Source: Deinococcus seoulensis
GTDB taxonomy: Bacteria > Deinococcota > Deinococci > Deinococcales > Deinococcaceae
Direction of reading: 5' to 3'
Length of the DNA: 64,000 nucleotides
Assembly (NCBI RefSeq): GCF_014648115.1
Contig: NZ_BMQM01000022.1
Coordinates: 1 to 64,000, forward strand
Shown: positions 37,954 to 49,307 of the stretch, piece by piece
Layout: each line of letters opens with the position of its first letter
Position numbering within the stretch: position 1 is the stretch's first letter
Position numbers and translations under genes: made by a program
Notes under the pieces: generated by a model
What the model was told of the DNA's origin: nothing
The model's input: the letters and a program-made list of their open reading frames with translations, nothing else
Database searches by the model: none

Positions 37954-38535
37954 TTACTGACTGAGCGGCTGAGCGGTGTTGGCAAGGGTGCACTTGCGGT
38001 AGACGGGCGTCACACCGAGGTTCTTGCTGGTGATGGTGAAGCTGGAACCCGTCGAGGTCTTGAGGGTCAGGTCGGCGTAGAAGCCGCCGGGCACCTTGTC
38101 ACCCGTGTTGACGTTGACTTTCTTGACGGGCAGTTCTTTCGGGCTGACCACGATGCTGTTGGGCAGCAGTTGGCCGGTGGCGGAGTTGAAGTCGAAGATG
38201 GCCTTGTAGTTGCCGTCAGCATCCTTGGTGGGTTTTCCGATGCTCTGCGTCTGGTCGTACTGGCTGGAATTGAGACCCCTGACCTTGACGGTCACATCGG
38301 TGATTTCACCGGCCGTGGCGAATTTCACGATCACCTGGGTCGAGCGGGCACGAGTGGCAGTGGTGGGGTTGGTAATCTCGTCACACCCAACGAAAGCCGT
38401 CTGTCCGTCAATGGCGTATTCCGTCGTCACACCGATCACGCGGGCACTGCCGCTCCCATCGGGGGCGACTCCGGCGCTTCCGCACGCTGCGAGGATTCCG
38501 GTCAGGCCGACTGCTGCGAACATGAGTTTCTTCAT
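37954..38535 (-). CDS. Secreted lipoprotein (paralogue of its neighbour)
   Basis: 193 residues. Signal MKKLMFAAVGLTGILAAC with an ILAAC lipobox. Mature protein Thr/Ser/Asn-rich with cysteines at FVGCDEI and YRKCTLA. Segments such as VKVRGLNSSQYDQTQSIG correspond to VQFEGLNTGATKDQQFFSYG in the gene at 37275, showing a duplication with strong divergence. The ribosome binding site AGTAAGAGG precedes the ATG. Function unknown; a surface-exposed envelope protein is the likely class. Confidence 0.75.
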   Translation of the reverse strand: MKKLMFAAVGLTGILAACGSAGVAPDGSGSARVIGVTTEYAIDGQTAFVGCDEITNPTTATRARSTQVIVKFATAGEITDVTVKVRGLNSSQYDQTQSIGKPTKDADGNYKAIFDFNSATGQLLPNSIVVSPKELPVKKVNVNTGDKVPGGFYADLTLKTSTGSSFTITSKNLGVTPVYRKCTLANTAQPLSQ

Positions 38536-38691
38536 GCCTCTTACTCTGCGCTGCCGCCCCCACCCGGCGGGTGATACCAACCTGACTGAAACTTGAGACT
38601 CAGGTCACACTCCCTTGACACTGAAGTTCGCAGGGGTAAAAGGACAGCCCACCGCCGGGCGTGCCAGGGTGGGCCGTGTGGTCCGGGCGGA

Positions 38692-40071
<1,380 letters not shown>

Positions 40072-40234
40072 GTGTGTCTCTCCTCTCAGCCGGTCGGATG
40101 GATTCCGGGGCCTTTGCCTGCCCGCTGTGTCGCGCTGGGCGGTCGGAGGGCAGTCTAGCGCAGCGTTACGGGCGCGCTGGGGGTGCGGCAGGTGCGGTCA
40201 CGCGGGGAACCGGGCGTTGCTACGATGCCCGGCG

Positions 40235-40957
40235 ATGATGCGTTCTGCCCTGATGACCCTGAGTCTCACGTTGACTGCTGCCCCTGCGCTGGCGGTCATG
40301 CCTGCCGGTCCTGACCGTGACGCGATCGAACTGCTGGCTGCCTGCGCACTGGAAATTGAAAAACAGATTGCTTCGACCTTCACGAACCCCACCGTGAAGT
40401 CCTGCCAGGATCCCAAGCTGGAACTGGCGAAAAACGCCCGCGTCATGTATGAGGGCGTGGTCGTGAATACCAAACTCAAGACCTCTGTCAAGGGCAACTG
40501 GCTTGATGGGAATGGTCAGATCAAGGTGACCAGTGCGGCCGGTCGGGGGTTTACCTATCACCGCCTGAACCTCAGGGCCGGTCTCGTGTATTACATCCTG
40601 CCGGATGATCTGACGCTTGCCAAGCAGGACGACCGGGCGGTGCAGGTGCTGTTCAGTTGCAGGGCCGCTCTTTCCAGGCGTGTCGACCAGACATTCGACC
40701 CTGATAGTCTCGCGCCCATCAAGTCCTGCGCGGATTCCAGATTGAAGCTCATGTCCGATTACGGGTTCGGAAAGACACCGTTGAACGCAGTGCCAGCCGG
40801 AACCGTCGTGCGGTACACGCCGGAGCAGGGGCTTGTGTTGATGGAGCTGGAGGTGGCGGTCAATACCCGTGGGGGCCAGCGGTTGACGCTGAATAACTGG
40901 GTGCGGGGTGGTCTGACCGTGCCGGCCTACCTGAGCCTTGAGGGGAAGGGGCGCTGA
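40235..40957 (+). CDS. Secreted hypothetical protein
   Basis: 240 residues from the first of two adjacent ATGs (40235, 40238). A signal peptide ends at APALA (about residue 20). The mature part has four cysteines (ACALE, SCQDPK, SCRAAL, SCADSR) in two similar half-units: each has a helix with a Cys followed by TFxxPxxxxxKSC, so the protein looks like an internal duplication. No family recognised. GC is lower than in neighbours. TACGAT lies 8 nt before the ATG. Confidence 0.7.
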   Translation: MMRSALMTLSLTLTAAPALAVMPAGPDRDAIELLAACALEIEKQIASTFTNPTVKSCQDPKLELAKNARVMYEGVVVNTKLKTSVKGNWLDGNGQIKVTSAAGRGFTYHRLNLRAGLVYYILPDDLTLAKQDDRAVQVLFSCRAALSRRVDQTFDPDSLAPIKSCADSRLKLMSDYGFGKTPLNAVPAGTVVRYTPEQGLVLMELEVAVNTRGGQRLTLNNWVRGGLTVPAYLSLEGKGR

Positions 40958-40963
40958 CGGCGT

Positions 40964-41410
40964 TCACGGGACGGGTTTCAGGCTGAGGGTGTACGCGAGG
41001 GCTTCGCGGCCCAGGAGGACGGTGCGCAGGTGGCCGTCCAGGGTGACGGTGCCGCCCGTGTCGTGCCGGACGAGGTAGAGGTTGGCGCGGTGGGTGCCGT
41101 TCTCGTAGAGCTTCAGGGTGAGTTCGGTGCCGTCGGCGAGGCGTTTGAAGGTGCCGCTTCCGGCGTACACGCGGCGGCTTTCGAGGTTCACGAGGCTGCC
41201 GCTGGTGCGTGCGTCGCGTTCCACGAGGCCGAGGGTCAGGCGGTACGGGACGCGTCCGGTGGGGCCGATGCCGACGCCCTCGTACACGCCGCTGATCTGC
41301 CGTTCGAGGGTGGTGGTGGGCGGGAAGTACGCGCCGAACGCGCAACTGCTCAGGGCCAGGGGGAGCAGCAGGGCGGCGGTCAGGGTGAGGGGAGCGGGGT
41401 GGCGGCGCAT
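40964..41410 (-). CDS. Secreted lipoprotein
   Basis: 148 residues from the ATG at 41410. The hydrophobic signal ends in the lipobox LALSSC. The mature part is short and predicted beta (RQISGVYEGVGIGPTGRVPYRLTLGL, then VTLDGHLRTVLLG). TACGCT lies 7 nt before the ATG on the minus strand; an ATG 18 nt further upstream would put the -10 box inside the gene. The stop lies 7 nt from the convergent gene. No family recognised. Confidence 0.72.
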   Translation of the reverse strand: MRRHPAPLTLTAALLLPLALSSCAFGAYFPPTTTLERQISGVYEGVGIGPTGRVPYRLTLGLVERDARTSGSLVNLESRRVYAGSGTFKRLADGTELTLKLYENGTHRANLYLVRHDTGGTVTLDGHLRTVLLGREALAYTLSLKPVP

Positions 41411-41477
41411 GGGCCGCAGCGTACGCACCCCTCATGAAGCGGGCCTGATGCCGTGCGCCTGATGGGCTGGGGTGCGC

Positions 41478-41918
41478 TCAGCGTTCGGCGCGGAGGGTCA
41501 GGTTGTGCTTCACGCCGCTCACGGTCAGGGTGCCGCTCAGGATGGTGTCCGTGACGGTGGCGCCCAGCAGCCCGCTGGCCCTGAGGGGCACGTTGCTGAC
41601 GCCGAAGCCCAGCAGGCTGGCGTTCAGTCGGGGCGTGTCGCCGGGGTCGATGGTGGCGGTCAGGGTCGCGCCGCCGGGTCTGGGCAGTTGCGTGCCGCGC
41701 AGGGTGAAGGTGCCGCCGCTGGTCAGGTTGCGGTACTCGCCGCGTGCCTCGTGCGTGACGGGGTCCACGGTGTACGTCACGCGGATCTTCTGCGGGATCA
41801 GCAGGAACCGCGCCTCGCCCGCGTACGAGTACACGGGGTGCGCGGCGGGTTGCGTGGCGGGCGCGCAGGCGGCCAGCAGGTAGGTCAGGGCCGCCAGGGG
41901 GAGGGCCGCGCGGTTCAC
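41478..41918 (-). CDS. Secreted lipoprotein
   Basis: 146 residues. The start is a GTG at 41918 overlapping the amidase stop (GTGA), so it is translated with the amidase. Signal with lipobox LLAAC. The mature part resembles a single beta-sandwich: [37 protein letters not shown], and [16 protein letters not shown], the last being like the end of YceI-type lipocalin-like domains (SGxxxxGxHxL). YceI similarity is weak. The large frame extending upstream to 42515 is antisense to nothing useful and is a GC artefact. Confidence 0.7.
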   Translation of the reverse strand: MNRAALPLAALTYLLAACAPATQPAAHPVYSYAGEARFLLIPQKIRVTYTVDPVTHEARGEYRNLTSGGTFTLRGTQLPRPGGATLTATIDPGDTPRLNASLLGFGVSNVPLRASGLLGATVTDTILSGTLTVSGVKHNLTLRAER

Positions 41919-43189
41919 GTGTGCTCCGGGGTGCGGATGTGGGGCGCGGTGTCCAGCGCGTGGGCCAGGGCCAGCAGCGTGTCGTCCTGCCCGTGCCGCC
42001 CGACGAGTTGCGCGCCCACGAACGGCTGGCCGCCCGCGTGGTGCGCGGTGGGCAGCGCGGCGGTCGGGGCGCCCAGCAGACTGAACGGCGCGGTCAGGCG
42101 CAGCACGGCGCGGCGTAGCGGGACCGGGCCGTCCGGCAGGTCTACCTCGTCCTGCCCGGTCAGGGGTGGTGGGGTGGGCACGGCGGGGGCCAGCAGGACG
42201 TCGAAGGTGTCCAGCAGGGCGTCCAGCCCTTCGCGGTACGCGGCGCGGCGTGCGAAGGCCGCCTGCACCTCGTCGGCACTCAGGGCCGCGCCCTGCCGCA
42301 GGGCGGCCAGCGTGAACGGCAGGAAGCCCGGTTCGGGCAGGTTCAGGGCGTCCCGGTGAACGGCGGCCGCCTCGCTCAGCACGATGGGCGAGTACGCGTC
42401 CAGCACCTCCGGGAAGTCCACGGGTGTCACGGTCGCGCCCAGGCCCTCCAGGGTGCCCGCCACGCCCTGCACGGCGGCGTGCACGTCCGGCGTGACCCAG
42501 CCGTCCGGCAGCCACAGGCCCACGCGCCGCCCCGCCCAGTCCTGCGGGGGAACGGACTGCCCGGTCAGGGCTTCATGAACGCGGATGATGGTGTGCAGGT
42601 CGGCGGCCAGCGGCCCGGTGTGATCGCAGGTGCCCGACAGGGGCAGCACGCCCGCCTCGCTCCAGTCGGCGTGCCCCTTGGTGGGCTTGAAGCCCCGCAC
42701 GCCACACCACGCGGCGGGCACGCGGATGCTGCCGCCGGTATCGGTGCCCAGCGCGAAATCCACCTGCCCCAGCGCCACGCTGACGGCCGCGCCGCTGCTG
42801 CTGCCGCCCGGCACGCACTCCGGCCGGGTGGGGTGCGCGGTCCCGCCGAAGCCGTTGGCGCCCGTGATGCCCAGCGCGATCTCGTGCAGGTGCGTCTTGC
42901 CGGTCGCGCTGGCCCCCAGGTCCAGCAGGCGGCGCACCAGCACGCTCTCGCCGGGGTCCGGGACGGGCGCACGGGTGCTGGCCCGCAGCGGCCAGCCGGG
43001 CACGCCGAACAGGTCCTTCACGCTGAAGGTCAGGCCCGACAGCAGCCCGCCGGGCACGCCGGGCAGGGGAGACGCGGGCCGGAACGCCCAGGCGCGCTGC
43101 GGGTCGCTGGCGTCTGATCTGACGGCCTCCGGTCTGATGGCCTCCGGCGTCGTGGGGGTGCGGTGATCGGGGTGGGCGGGATCGGTCAC
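41915..43189 (-). CDS. Amidase (amidase-signature family)
   Basis: 424 residues from the GTG at 43189. The Ser-cisSer-Lys triad region is intact: SVKDLFGV (Lys), [12 protein letters not shown] (cis-Ser) and [16 protein letters not shown] (nucleophile Ser). The length and the short linker after [12 protein letters not shown] fit general amidases (allophanate/indoleacetamide-type) rather than GatA; a GatA role is unlikely without gatB/gatC nearby. On the minus strand TACGCT ends 6 nt before this GTG, which decides against the GTG at 43195. It is co-transcribed with the lipoprotein gene at 41478. Confidence 0.9.
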   Translation of the reverse strand: MTDPAHPDHRTPTTPEAIRPEAVRSDASDPQRAWAFRPASPLPGVPGGLLSGLTFSVKDLFGVPGWPLRASTRAPVPDPGESVLVRRLLDLGASATGKTHLHEIALGITGANGFGGTAHPTRPECVPGGSSSGAAVSVALGQVDFALGTDTGGSIRVPAAWCGVRGFKPTKGHADWSEAGVLPLSGTCDHTGPLAADLHTIIRVHEALTGQSVPPQDWAGRRVGLWLPDGWVTPDVHAAVQGVAGTLEGLGATVTPVDFPEVLDAYSPIVLSEAAAVHRDALNLPEPGFLPFTLAALRQGAALSADEVQAAFARRAAYREGLDALLDTFDVLLAPAVPTPPPLTGQDEVDLPDGPVPLRRAVLRLTAPFSLLGAPTAALPTAHHAGGQPFVGAQLVGRHGQDDTLLALAHALDTAPHIRTPEHT

Positions 43190-43229
43190 CCGCACAGCGT
43201 AGCGTCCCGGCGCGGTCCTGCCCAGGCGT

Positions 43230-43730
43230 TCAGAACGGCAGGATGGGTTCCTGCTTCCACTGCCCCTGCGCCAGCGTGAACGGCCCGAACTGCTGCAGGC
43301 CCAGCGGCCCGAAGTTCGCGGTGAAGCCCCCGTCCACCCGGTACGTGACCAGTTGCCCGCGCGCGACCTTCAGGAACGACGCGGCGGTGTTCAGCGTGAC
43401 CGGAATGGACACGTCGGCCCGCTGGGTGGTCACGCCACTGGCGGGAATGTCGACGTTCGGGAAGGACACGTCGCCCACGGCGGCCCCGTCGATGATCAGC
43501 GTGCCCGCGATGTTCGCCATGCGCAGCGGCACCGGGTTGGGGTTGGTGACCTGCAGGTTCATGGTCAGGTTCGCCACGGGCGCGCGGCCGAACCCGCCGG
43601 GCAGGGTCAGGCTGCTCAGGTAGACGCTCTGCACCTTCACCTGCGGCACCTGCACGATCTGTTGCAGCGGCGCGCAGGCACTCAGGGACAGGGCGGCGGT
43701 ACTCAGGGCGGCGACAGGCAGCAGGCGCAT
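43230..43730 (-). CDS. LEA14-like (WHy-domain) lipoprotein
   Basis: 166 residues. The lipobox LSACAP follows the signal at about residue 18. The mature part matches LEA type 2 / WHy domains: [39 protein letters not shown], with the NPN motif, and a following IPASG strand. WHy proteins are linked to desiccation and stress tolerance in plants and bacteria, and they occur in Deinococcus. TAGCCT lies 6 nt before the ATG on the minus strand. Confidence 0.85.
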   Translation of the reverse strand: MRLLPVAALSTAALSLSACAPLQQIVQVPQVKVQSVYLSSLTLPGGFGRAPVANLTMNLQVTNPNPVPLRMANIAGTLIIDGAAVGDVSFPNVDIPASGVTTQRADVSIPVTLNTAASFLKVARGQLVTYRVDGGFTANFGPLGLQQFGPFTLAQGQWKQEPILPF

Positions 43731-43872
43731 GAGCCCAGGCTACCCCGCCCCGCACGCGGGAACCTGACCGGGCGCGTCAGCTTCGGCGCGGGGGTTCGGC
43801 GCGGGGGTGAAGGTGCCCGTCGTGAAGGGATCTGGACTGGAGGCCGCCGGGCCGCTGCGCTACGCTGCCCGC

Positions 43873-44949
43873 ATGCGACCCCCCCTCCGCTCCGGCCGTT
43901 TCCGTTCGCTGCCCGTCACGCTCGGCGCGGCGCTGCTCGTGACGTCCGCGCAGGCCGCCACGCTGGACTTCGGGGTGTCGTACCGCGCCCCGGACGCCGG
44001 ACTGTGGGGGCGCGTGGGCGTGTCGGACCTGGACCTGCTGGGCGGGCAGGTGTCGGCCGCCCTGAGCAGCCGCGCGGCGCAGGTCGGGTACGCCCGCAGC
44101 CTCAGCCTGCCGCCGCTGGGCGCCGCGACCGCCCGCACGGACCTCGCCGTGACGTGGCAGGGCGGCGTGCGGGTGGACAGCCGCGCCAGCGCCGGGGTGG
44201 GGCCGGTCGCCCTGAACCTCGCGGGCGCGTACTTCACGGCGCCCGTCACGGACGTGGACCCGCTCGCGCCGTTCGCGCAGGCCCCGGCAGACCTGCGTGG
44301 GCGCGGCTGGAACGCCTCGCTGATCGCCCGTTACCGGGTGAACCGCACGTTGATTGCCGTGCTGGGCGGCGAACTGGGCGCGCAACCGCAGCTGAGCGTG
44401 GGCGTGGAGGGCCGCCGCGTCCTGACGCGGCCCGTCACGGTGGAACCCGAACCGGCGGAACCCGACCTGACCGCCGCTACCGAACCCGCCGCTCCGGAGG
44501 CTGCCGCCGATCCTGCCGACGCTGCGGCCGACACCCCGGATACCGGTCCTCTGGGCATGGACGACACCCTGCCGGACACCGAGCCGGTCGGCACGCTGAC
44601 GTGGCGGGCGGGCGCGCTGGCCGGGCGGGACGTGCTGGGCCTGACCGGCGGTGTCAGTTACGCCACCGAGAACGGCCTGAGCGTGGGCGTGGACGCCCTG
44701 GCGGGCCTGAACAGCTTCGGAGTGACCGGCAGTCTGTCCGCGCCGGACCTGCTGGGCGACGGCAGCAGCGTGCGCCTGTACGCCGCGTACGAGCCGTGGC
44801 GGACGGTCAGCGCGCCCCTGCGGACCGGCGTGAACGCCAGCCTCCCGGCAGGCAGCGGCACCCTGACCCTGGACGCCAGCGCCGGGCGCACGCTCCAGGG
44901 CCAGGCGGGCTTCGGCGTGCGTGTCGGTTACACCCTGCCGCTACCCTGA
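43873..44949 (+). CDS. Outer-membrane beta-barrel-like protein
   Basis: 358 residues with a signal peptide ending at SAQA. The mature chain is made of alternating strands ([55 protein letters not shown]) and ends with an [12 protein letters not shown] strand, typical of an outer membrane barrel. An acidic Ala/Pro/Glu/Asp-rich insertion (about residues 195-235) separates two halves. No specific family. TACGCT lies 6 nt before the ATG. Confidence 0.7.
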   Translation: MRPPLRSGRFRSLPVTLGAALLVTSAQAATLDFGVSYRAPDAGLWGRVGVSDLDLLGGQVSAALSSRAAQVGYARSLSLPPLGAATARTDLAVTWQGGVRVDSRASAGVGPVALNLAGAYFTAPVTDVDPLAPFAQAPADLRGRGWNASLIARYRVNRTLIAVLGGELGAQPQLSVGVEGRRVLTRPVTVEPEPAEPDLTAATEPAAPEAAADPADAAADTPDTGPLGMDDTLPDTEPVGTLTWRAGALAGRDVLGLTGGVSYATENGLSVGVDALAGLNSFGVTGSLSAPDLLGDGSSVRLYAAYEPWRTVSAPLRTGVNASLPAGSGTLTLDASAGRTLQGQAGFGVRVGYTLPLP

Positions 44950-45082
44950 CCCCCGCCGGGGGAGAGGCTGGCCGCTGCTGGCCCGCTCGACTGTGTCCAG
45001 CAGCGCATTTTTCGCTCCGAGCATGAACTTCCCATCAGCCGCGCGGCCCCCTTCTCATGAGGACGGACGGGATACTGGCGGC

Positions 45083-45745
45083 ATGAAGAAGCTCTCCCTG
45101 ACCCTCCTCGCTCCCGCCCTGCTGGCCCTCGGTTCGGTCGCCGGGGCGCAGACCGCGCAGGACATCATCAGCCGTGTGGACGCCACCCAGAAGGCCGCGC
45201 GGGACGTATCGTTCCGCCTCAGCGGGAACGCCACCCTGGACACCAGCAGCCAGAAGATCGACCTGACCATCAAGGCCATTCCCGCGCAGAACGTCGCCCG
45301 CGTGCAGTTCGCCGCGCCGGACGCGCTGGCCGACAACGTGGTCGTGGCCGACAGGAACGAGATCCGTCAGTACATGTTCCTGACCAACCAGATCACCGTC
45401 ACCAGCGCCCAGAAGGCCGCCAGCAGCGCGGGCCTGAGCCTGGACTTCACGCAGCTGAGCAACACCGCCAGCATGCTCGCCAGTTACAACGTCAAACTGC
45501 TGGGCACCAGCGGCAGCGCCGGGAAACGCCTGTTCCAGCTGGAAGCCACCCCCAGGTCGGGCGGTACCGACCGCACCCGCGTGTGGATCACCGAGGCCGG
45601 CTGGCGCCCCACCCGCATTCAGATCCTGAACAGCGGCGGCAAGACCCTGGCCGACCTGAACGTCTCGAACTACCGCGTGAACGCCGGTCTGAGTGCCGCC
45701 AGCATCAAGGCGCTGCCGAAAGACGCGCAGATCATCCGTCAGTAA
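45083..45745 (+). CDS. LolA-like outer membrane lipoprotein-sorting protein
   Basis: 220 residues. Signal peptide with cleavage at VAGAQ. The mature part has the LolA/LolB half-barrel pattern: [48 protein letters not shown], and [27 protein letters not shown]. It presumably carries lipidated proteins across the periplasm, in line with the many lipoproteins encoded around it. GATACT lies 6 nt before the ATG. The TAA stop directly abuts repeat copy 6. Confidence 0.82.
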   Translation: MKKLSLTLLAPALLALGSVAGAQTAQDIISRVDATQKAARDVSFRLSGNATLDTSSQKIDLTIKAIPAQNVARVQFAAPDALADNVVVADRNEIRQYMFLTNQITVTSAQKAASSAGLSLDFTQLSNTASMLASYNVKLLGTSGSAGKRLFQLEATPRSGGTDRTRVWITEAGWRPTRIQILNSGGKTLADLNVSNYRVNAGLSAASIKALPKDAQIIRQ

Positions 45746-45878
45746 TACCGACTCCGATTGAATGGCTTATAAAGCCGCTGGGTCCGAGCGGAGCGAGTAG
45801 GAGTTGAAGCGGGTTCCGGACGTGAAGTTAACAGATCGGCGGTGTTCCGATCTGTTAACGAAATAAACGGAATCCGTA
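45746..45878 (+). repeat. Intergenic hairpin repeat, copy 6
   Basis: Full length, beginning one base after the TAA of the LolA-like gene. Stem 2 is intact (AACAGATCGG...CCGATCTGTT). Stem 1 is damaged on its right arm (gctgggtc instead of gttcaatc). Confidence 0.9.
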
Positions 45879-45904
45879 TAGCCCCTCCCAGCTTCCACGC
45901 CCGG

Positions 45905-45947
45905 CGTGGCGCGGCCCGGTGTCCCTGTGATGCCGGGCCGCGCCACG
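45905..45947. terminator. Perfect 15-bp hairpin between convergent genes
   Basis: CGTGGCGCGGCCCGG pairs with CCGGGCCGCGCCACG across a 13-nt loop, directly after repeat copy 6. No T tract. Confidence 0.7.
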
Positions 45948-45962
45948 TCGGGGTGCGCCATG

Positions 45963-45988
45963 AAAAAACCCCGCCGGTATGGGCGGGG
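45963..45988 (-). terminator. Intrinsic terminator of the LysM-NlpC gene
   Basis: On the minus strand CCCCGCC-cataccg-GGCGGGG-like pairing is followed by TTTTTT (the aaaaaa at 45963-45968). It lies 28 nt after the stop. Confidence 0.88.
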
Positions 45989-46015
45989 GGTGTCGGTGAA
46001 ACTCGGTCGCTGCGT

Positions 46016-46642
46016 TCAGTTCAGGACGCGGCGGGCGCCGTCGTAACGGCTGGCCCAGTACGAGTTGCTGAACAGCGGCTCGATCATGCTCTTGCCGTAG
46101 TAGGAGTTGGCGTTGGCCATCATGCCGTCGCCCATGTAGATGCCGACGTGGCTGGCGGTGCGGCCCATGGTGTTGAAGAACACTAGGTCGCCGGGGCGCA
46201 GGTCGCGGCGGCTGACGGGGCTGCCCACGCGCCACTGGGCGGCGGCCGTGCGGGGCAGGTTCACGCCCATCTGGCGGAACACGTTCATGGTGTAGCTGCT
46301 GCAGTCGATGCCGCCGTTGCCGCTGCCGCCCAGCACGTAGCGGATGCCCAGGTAGCGGGTGGCGGCGGCGCGCACGAAGCCGTTGCCGCGCGGGGCGGGG
46401 GAGGCGGCGGTGGTGGCGCGGGGCGCGGCGGCGGTGGCCGGGGCGCTGCCGCCGGTGCTGAGTTTCTGGCCCACGTTGATGGTGGTGCTGCTGAGTTTGT
46501 TCAGCTTCATCAGGGTGCTGGCGTCCACGCCGGTGGCCCTGGCGATCGAGTACAGCGTGTCACCGGGTTTGACGGTGTACGTGGCTGCGCTGGCGGCGCC
46601 GCTGAGGGCGAGGGCGGTCAGAAGTACGTGGGAGAGTTTCAT
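46016..46642 (-). CDS. LysM and NlpC/P60 peptidoglycan hydrolase
   Basis: 208 residues, exported (signal to about residue 19). One LysM domain ([21 protein letters not shown] to NVGQKLS, about 20-64) binds peptidoglycan. After an Ala/Pro/Thr linker the NlpC/P60 domain has the catalytic Cys in [17 protein letters not shown], the His in [11 protein letters not shown], and the polar third residue in NANSYYG. It cuts peptide stems in the wall. GGGGT and TAAACT lie just upstream of the ATG. Its LysM is very similar to that of the M23 protein at 49308. Confidence 0.93.
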   Translation of the reverse strand: MKLSHVLLTALALSGAASAATYTVKPGDTLYSIARATGVDASTLMKLNKLSSTTINVGQKLSTGGSAPATAAAPRATTAASPAPRGNGFVRAAATRYLGIRYVLGGSGNGGIDCSSYTMNVFRQMGVNLPRTAAAQWRVGSPVSRRDLRPGDLVFFNTMGRTASHVGIYMGDGMMANANSYYGKSMIEPLFSNSYWASRYDGARRVLN

Positions 46643-47091
46643 CGACCCCTGAAGTTTAGCGTGTCTTTATTTATTTGTCCTTCATTCATGTCAGAACCGG
46701 CACCCAGTATGCGCCTATACGGCGTTTATGCGGTCCTTGGGTGGGCTTGACGTGGCCGGAAGTGCCTCCCGGTCTTAGGTTTCTCAGATTGGGGCTCATA
46801 CGACTTTAGGTGGACGCGGCCCCCCCGTAGTGGGGGTTGAACGGCAATGCGGACTTTTCCGCACTCTCATCTTACGCTCATTATGAGACTGGTCACTGAA
46901 AACTCCATTTTCCCCGGGCGCGGCCAGCCCTCTCGCCACCCTCCCCACCCCGACGGCACCCACCGGCGCACGCCCCCACCGGGTCACTCTCGCCGCGCCG
47001 CGCCCCGCAGTCTTATACTCGGCGGCAGCGCACTCACCACCACCCGGCCCACCGCGGCCACCAGCCACCCCCCGGTGCATTGGAGGACAGC
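46643..47091. other. Gene-free stretch upstream of two genes
   Basis: No coding frame with family support. The left part is AT-richer than the rest of the window (ttatttatttgtccttcattcatg) and should hold the promoter of the LysM-NlpC gene. Small dyads are GCGGACTTTTCCGC (46852-46865) and CTCATTATGAG (46875-46885). A TATACT box at 47014-47019 is the likely -10 of the gene at 47092. Confidence 0.5.
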
Positions 47092-47484
<393 letters not shown>

Positions 47485-47528
47485 ACCGCACCCCCCAAGG
47501 CCCCCACCCCCAGCCCACCCCACCTGCG

Positions 47529-47552
47529 CCCCTCCACCTGGAGGGGTGTTCT
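47529..47552 (+). terminator. Intrinsic terminator
   Basis: CCCCTCCA-cc-TGGAGGGG followed by tgttct, 45 nt after the stop of the gene at 47092 and before the UDG promoter. Confidence 0.8.
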
Positions 47553-47601
47553 GCTGCCCCCGCCCACGGTTGCACGGTCCGGCCCGCCGTATCCTGCGGG
47601 C

Positions 47602-48318
47602 GTGACCGACGCCGGGCCACCTCACCCCACAGCCAACCCCGTCAGCGCCGCCCAGCGCCACGCGGACCTGCTGAACCTGGAAGGCCGCAACCGCGCCTGC
47701 CGCGCCTGTGACCTGCGCCCCGGCTGCACGCAGGTCGTGGTCGCCGAGGGCCGCGCCGACGCCCCGCTGCTGATCGTCGGCGAGGGCCCCGGCGGGCAGG
47801 AGGACCGGACGGGACGGCCCTTCGTGGGGCGCGGCGGGCAACTGCTCGACCAGATTCTGCGCGCCGCCGGGATCGACCGGGCCGACGCGTACATCACGAA
47901 CATCGTCAAGTGCCGCCCCCCCGGCAACCGCGACCCGCACCCGCCCGAAACGCAGACCTGCACCGCCCACTGGCTGGAACCGCAACTGACCCTGCTGCGC
48001 CCCCGCGTGATCCTGGCCGTCGGGCACACGGCCACCGCGTACCTGCTGGGCACCCGCGCCCGCATCACGGACCTGCGCGGCCAGTGGTTCCTGTACCGGC
48101 ACGCCGACGGGCAGGGCGGCACGTACGACGCCCCGCTGATGCCGCTGCTGCACCCCGCGTACCTGCTGCGGCACGACACCCGCGCGCCCGGCGGCCCGAA
48201 AAGCCTGACGTGGCGCGACATCCGCGAGGCGGCGGCCGTCCTGCGCGGCGACCACGAACCCGCCGCGCTGTCCACGCTGACCCCGCCGGACATGCAGGGC
48301 CAGCCCGGCCTGTTCTGA
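47602..48318 (+). CDS. Family 4 uracil-DNA glycosylase (Fe-S)
   Basis: 238 residues. Removes uracil from DNA. The family-4 signature is complete: cluster cysteines in [10 protein letters not shown] (first two) and in [18 protein letters not shown] (last two), the active-site motif [20 protein letters not shown], and LLHPAYLLR near the C-terminus. The start is a GTG; TATCCT (47590-47595) lies 6 nt upstream, leaderless. The TGA directly abuts repeat copy 7. Confidence 0.95.
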   Translation: MTDAGPPHPTANPVSAAQRHADLLNLEGRNRACRACDLRPGCTQVVVAEGRADAPLLIVGEGPGGQEDRTGRPFVGRGGQLLDQILRAAGIDRADAYITNIVKCRPPGNRDPHPPETQTCTAHWLEPQLTLLRPRVILAVGHTATAYLLGTRARITDLRGQWFLYRHADGQGGTYDAPLMPLLHPAYLLRHDTRAPGGPKSLTWRDIREAAAVLRGDHEPAALSTLTPPDMQGQPGLF

Positions 48319-48452
48319 TACGGACTCCGATTGAATGGGTTGCAAAACCCGTTCAATCCGAGCGGATGCGAGTGGGAGCAGGGCGGGTTCCGGACGTGGA
48401 GCTGGCAATCCGGTGAAGTTCCGGATTGTCAGCGAAACAAACGGAGCCCGTA
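48319..48452 (+). repeat. Intergenic hairpin repeat, copy 7
   Basis: Full copy starting at the base after the UDG TGA, followed by tga. Stem 1 is GAATGGGTT...AACCCGTTC, which differs from copy 5 (GGGCT/AGCCC) at a compensating base pair. Stem 2 is the AATCCGG/CCGGATT class. Confidence 0.93.
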
Positions 48453-48534
48453 TGATTCCGGCCCTCACCCCCTCCCTGCTCCCACCGTCACCGGGCGGAC
48501 ACCCGCCCCCGCCGCCGCCCGCTATGCTCGGCGC

Positions 48535-48819
48535 ATGCCTCACCCGGAATTCGTTGGACTTGTCAACTCATTGCAGGCGACCGCCGAGGCGGCCCTGGGC
48601 GACCTGAACGCCGCCACCGCAAGCGCCGCCCGCGACGGCCTGCTGGAGGAACGCCGCGCCCGCCAGACGGCCGAACGCAGCCTGAAACTGCTGACTATGC
48701 TGGCCGAGAAGACCCGCGGGAACCTCGACTTCACCGAGGCGGACCTGCTGACGGACGCCATCGGCAGTGTCCGCGAACGCCTGAACGCTGCCCCGCAGGG
48801 CGGCGCGGCGCAGAACTGA
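48535..48819 (+). CDS. DUF1844-like small protein
   Basis: 94 residues. [22 protein letters not shown] at the N-terminus and [32 protein letters not shown] at the C-terminus match the DUF1844 pattern (helix, then LLxxLxxKTxGNLxxxE). DUF1844 genes are often near translation or membrane functions; the role is unknown. TATGCT lies 6 nt before the ATG. The dtd GTG follows its stop with one base between, so the two are coupled. Confidence 0.78.
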   Translation: MPHPEFVGLVNSLQATAEAALGDLNAATASAARDGLLEERRARQTAERSLKLLTMLAEKTRGNLDFTEADLLTDAIGSVRERLNAAPQGGAAQN

Positions 48820-48820
48820 C

Positions 48821-49258
48821 GTGCGCGCCACCCTGCAACGCGTGACCCGCGCCACCTGCACGGTCGAGGGCGAGGTGACAGGGCAGACCGGCCCGGGCCT
48901 GCTGGTCCTGCTGGGCGTCGCGCCCGGCGACACCGAAGAGACGGCCCGCGCCCTGGCCGCCAAGATCGCCAAACTGCGGATCTTCAACGACGGGAACGGC
49001 AAGATGAACCGCAGCGTGCTGGACATCGGCGGCGGGGTCCTCAGCGTCAGTCAGTTCACGCTGTACGCCGACACCCGCAGCGGCAACCGCCCCAGCTTCA
49101 CGGGGGCCGCCCCGCCCGAACAGGCCCGCGCGCTGTACGGCACCTTCAACGCCGCGCTGCGAGGGCTGGGCCTCCCGGTCGGCGAGGGTGTGTTCGGGGC
49201 GCACATGGTCCTCGACCTGACGAACGACGGCCCCGTCACCCTCACCCTCGACCTGTAG
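48821..49258 (+). CDS. dtd: D-aminoacyl-tRNA deacylase
   Basis: 145 residues. Hydrolyses D-amino acids and glycine mischarged on tRNA. The two signature loops are present, [11 protein letters not shown] (SQFTL) and [11 protein letters not shown] (the cross-subunit G-cisPro of NxGPVT; here NDGPV). Start GTG one base after the DUF1844-like gene's TGA. Otherwise typical length and start ([18 protein letters not shown]). Confidence 0.96.
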   Translation: MRATLQRVTRATCTVEGEVTGQTGPGLLVLLGVAPGDTEETARALAAKIAKLRIFNDGNGKMNRSVLDIGGGVLSVSQFTLYADTRSGNRPSFTGAAPPEQARALYGTFNAALRGLGLPVGEGVFGAHMVLDLTNDGPVTLTLDL

Positions 49259-49307
49259 ACCGGCCGGTCAGGTGTGCCTCTCACGCTCGGCCCCTATCCT
49301 GCGGGGC

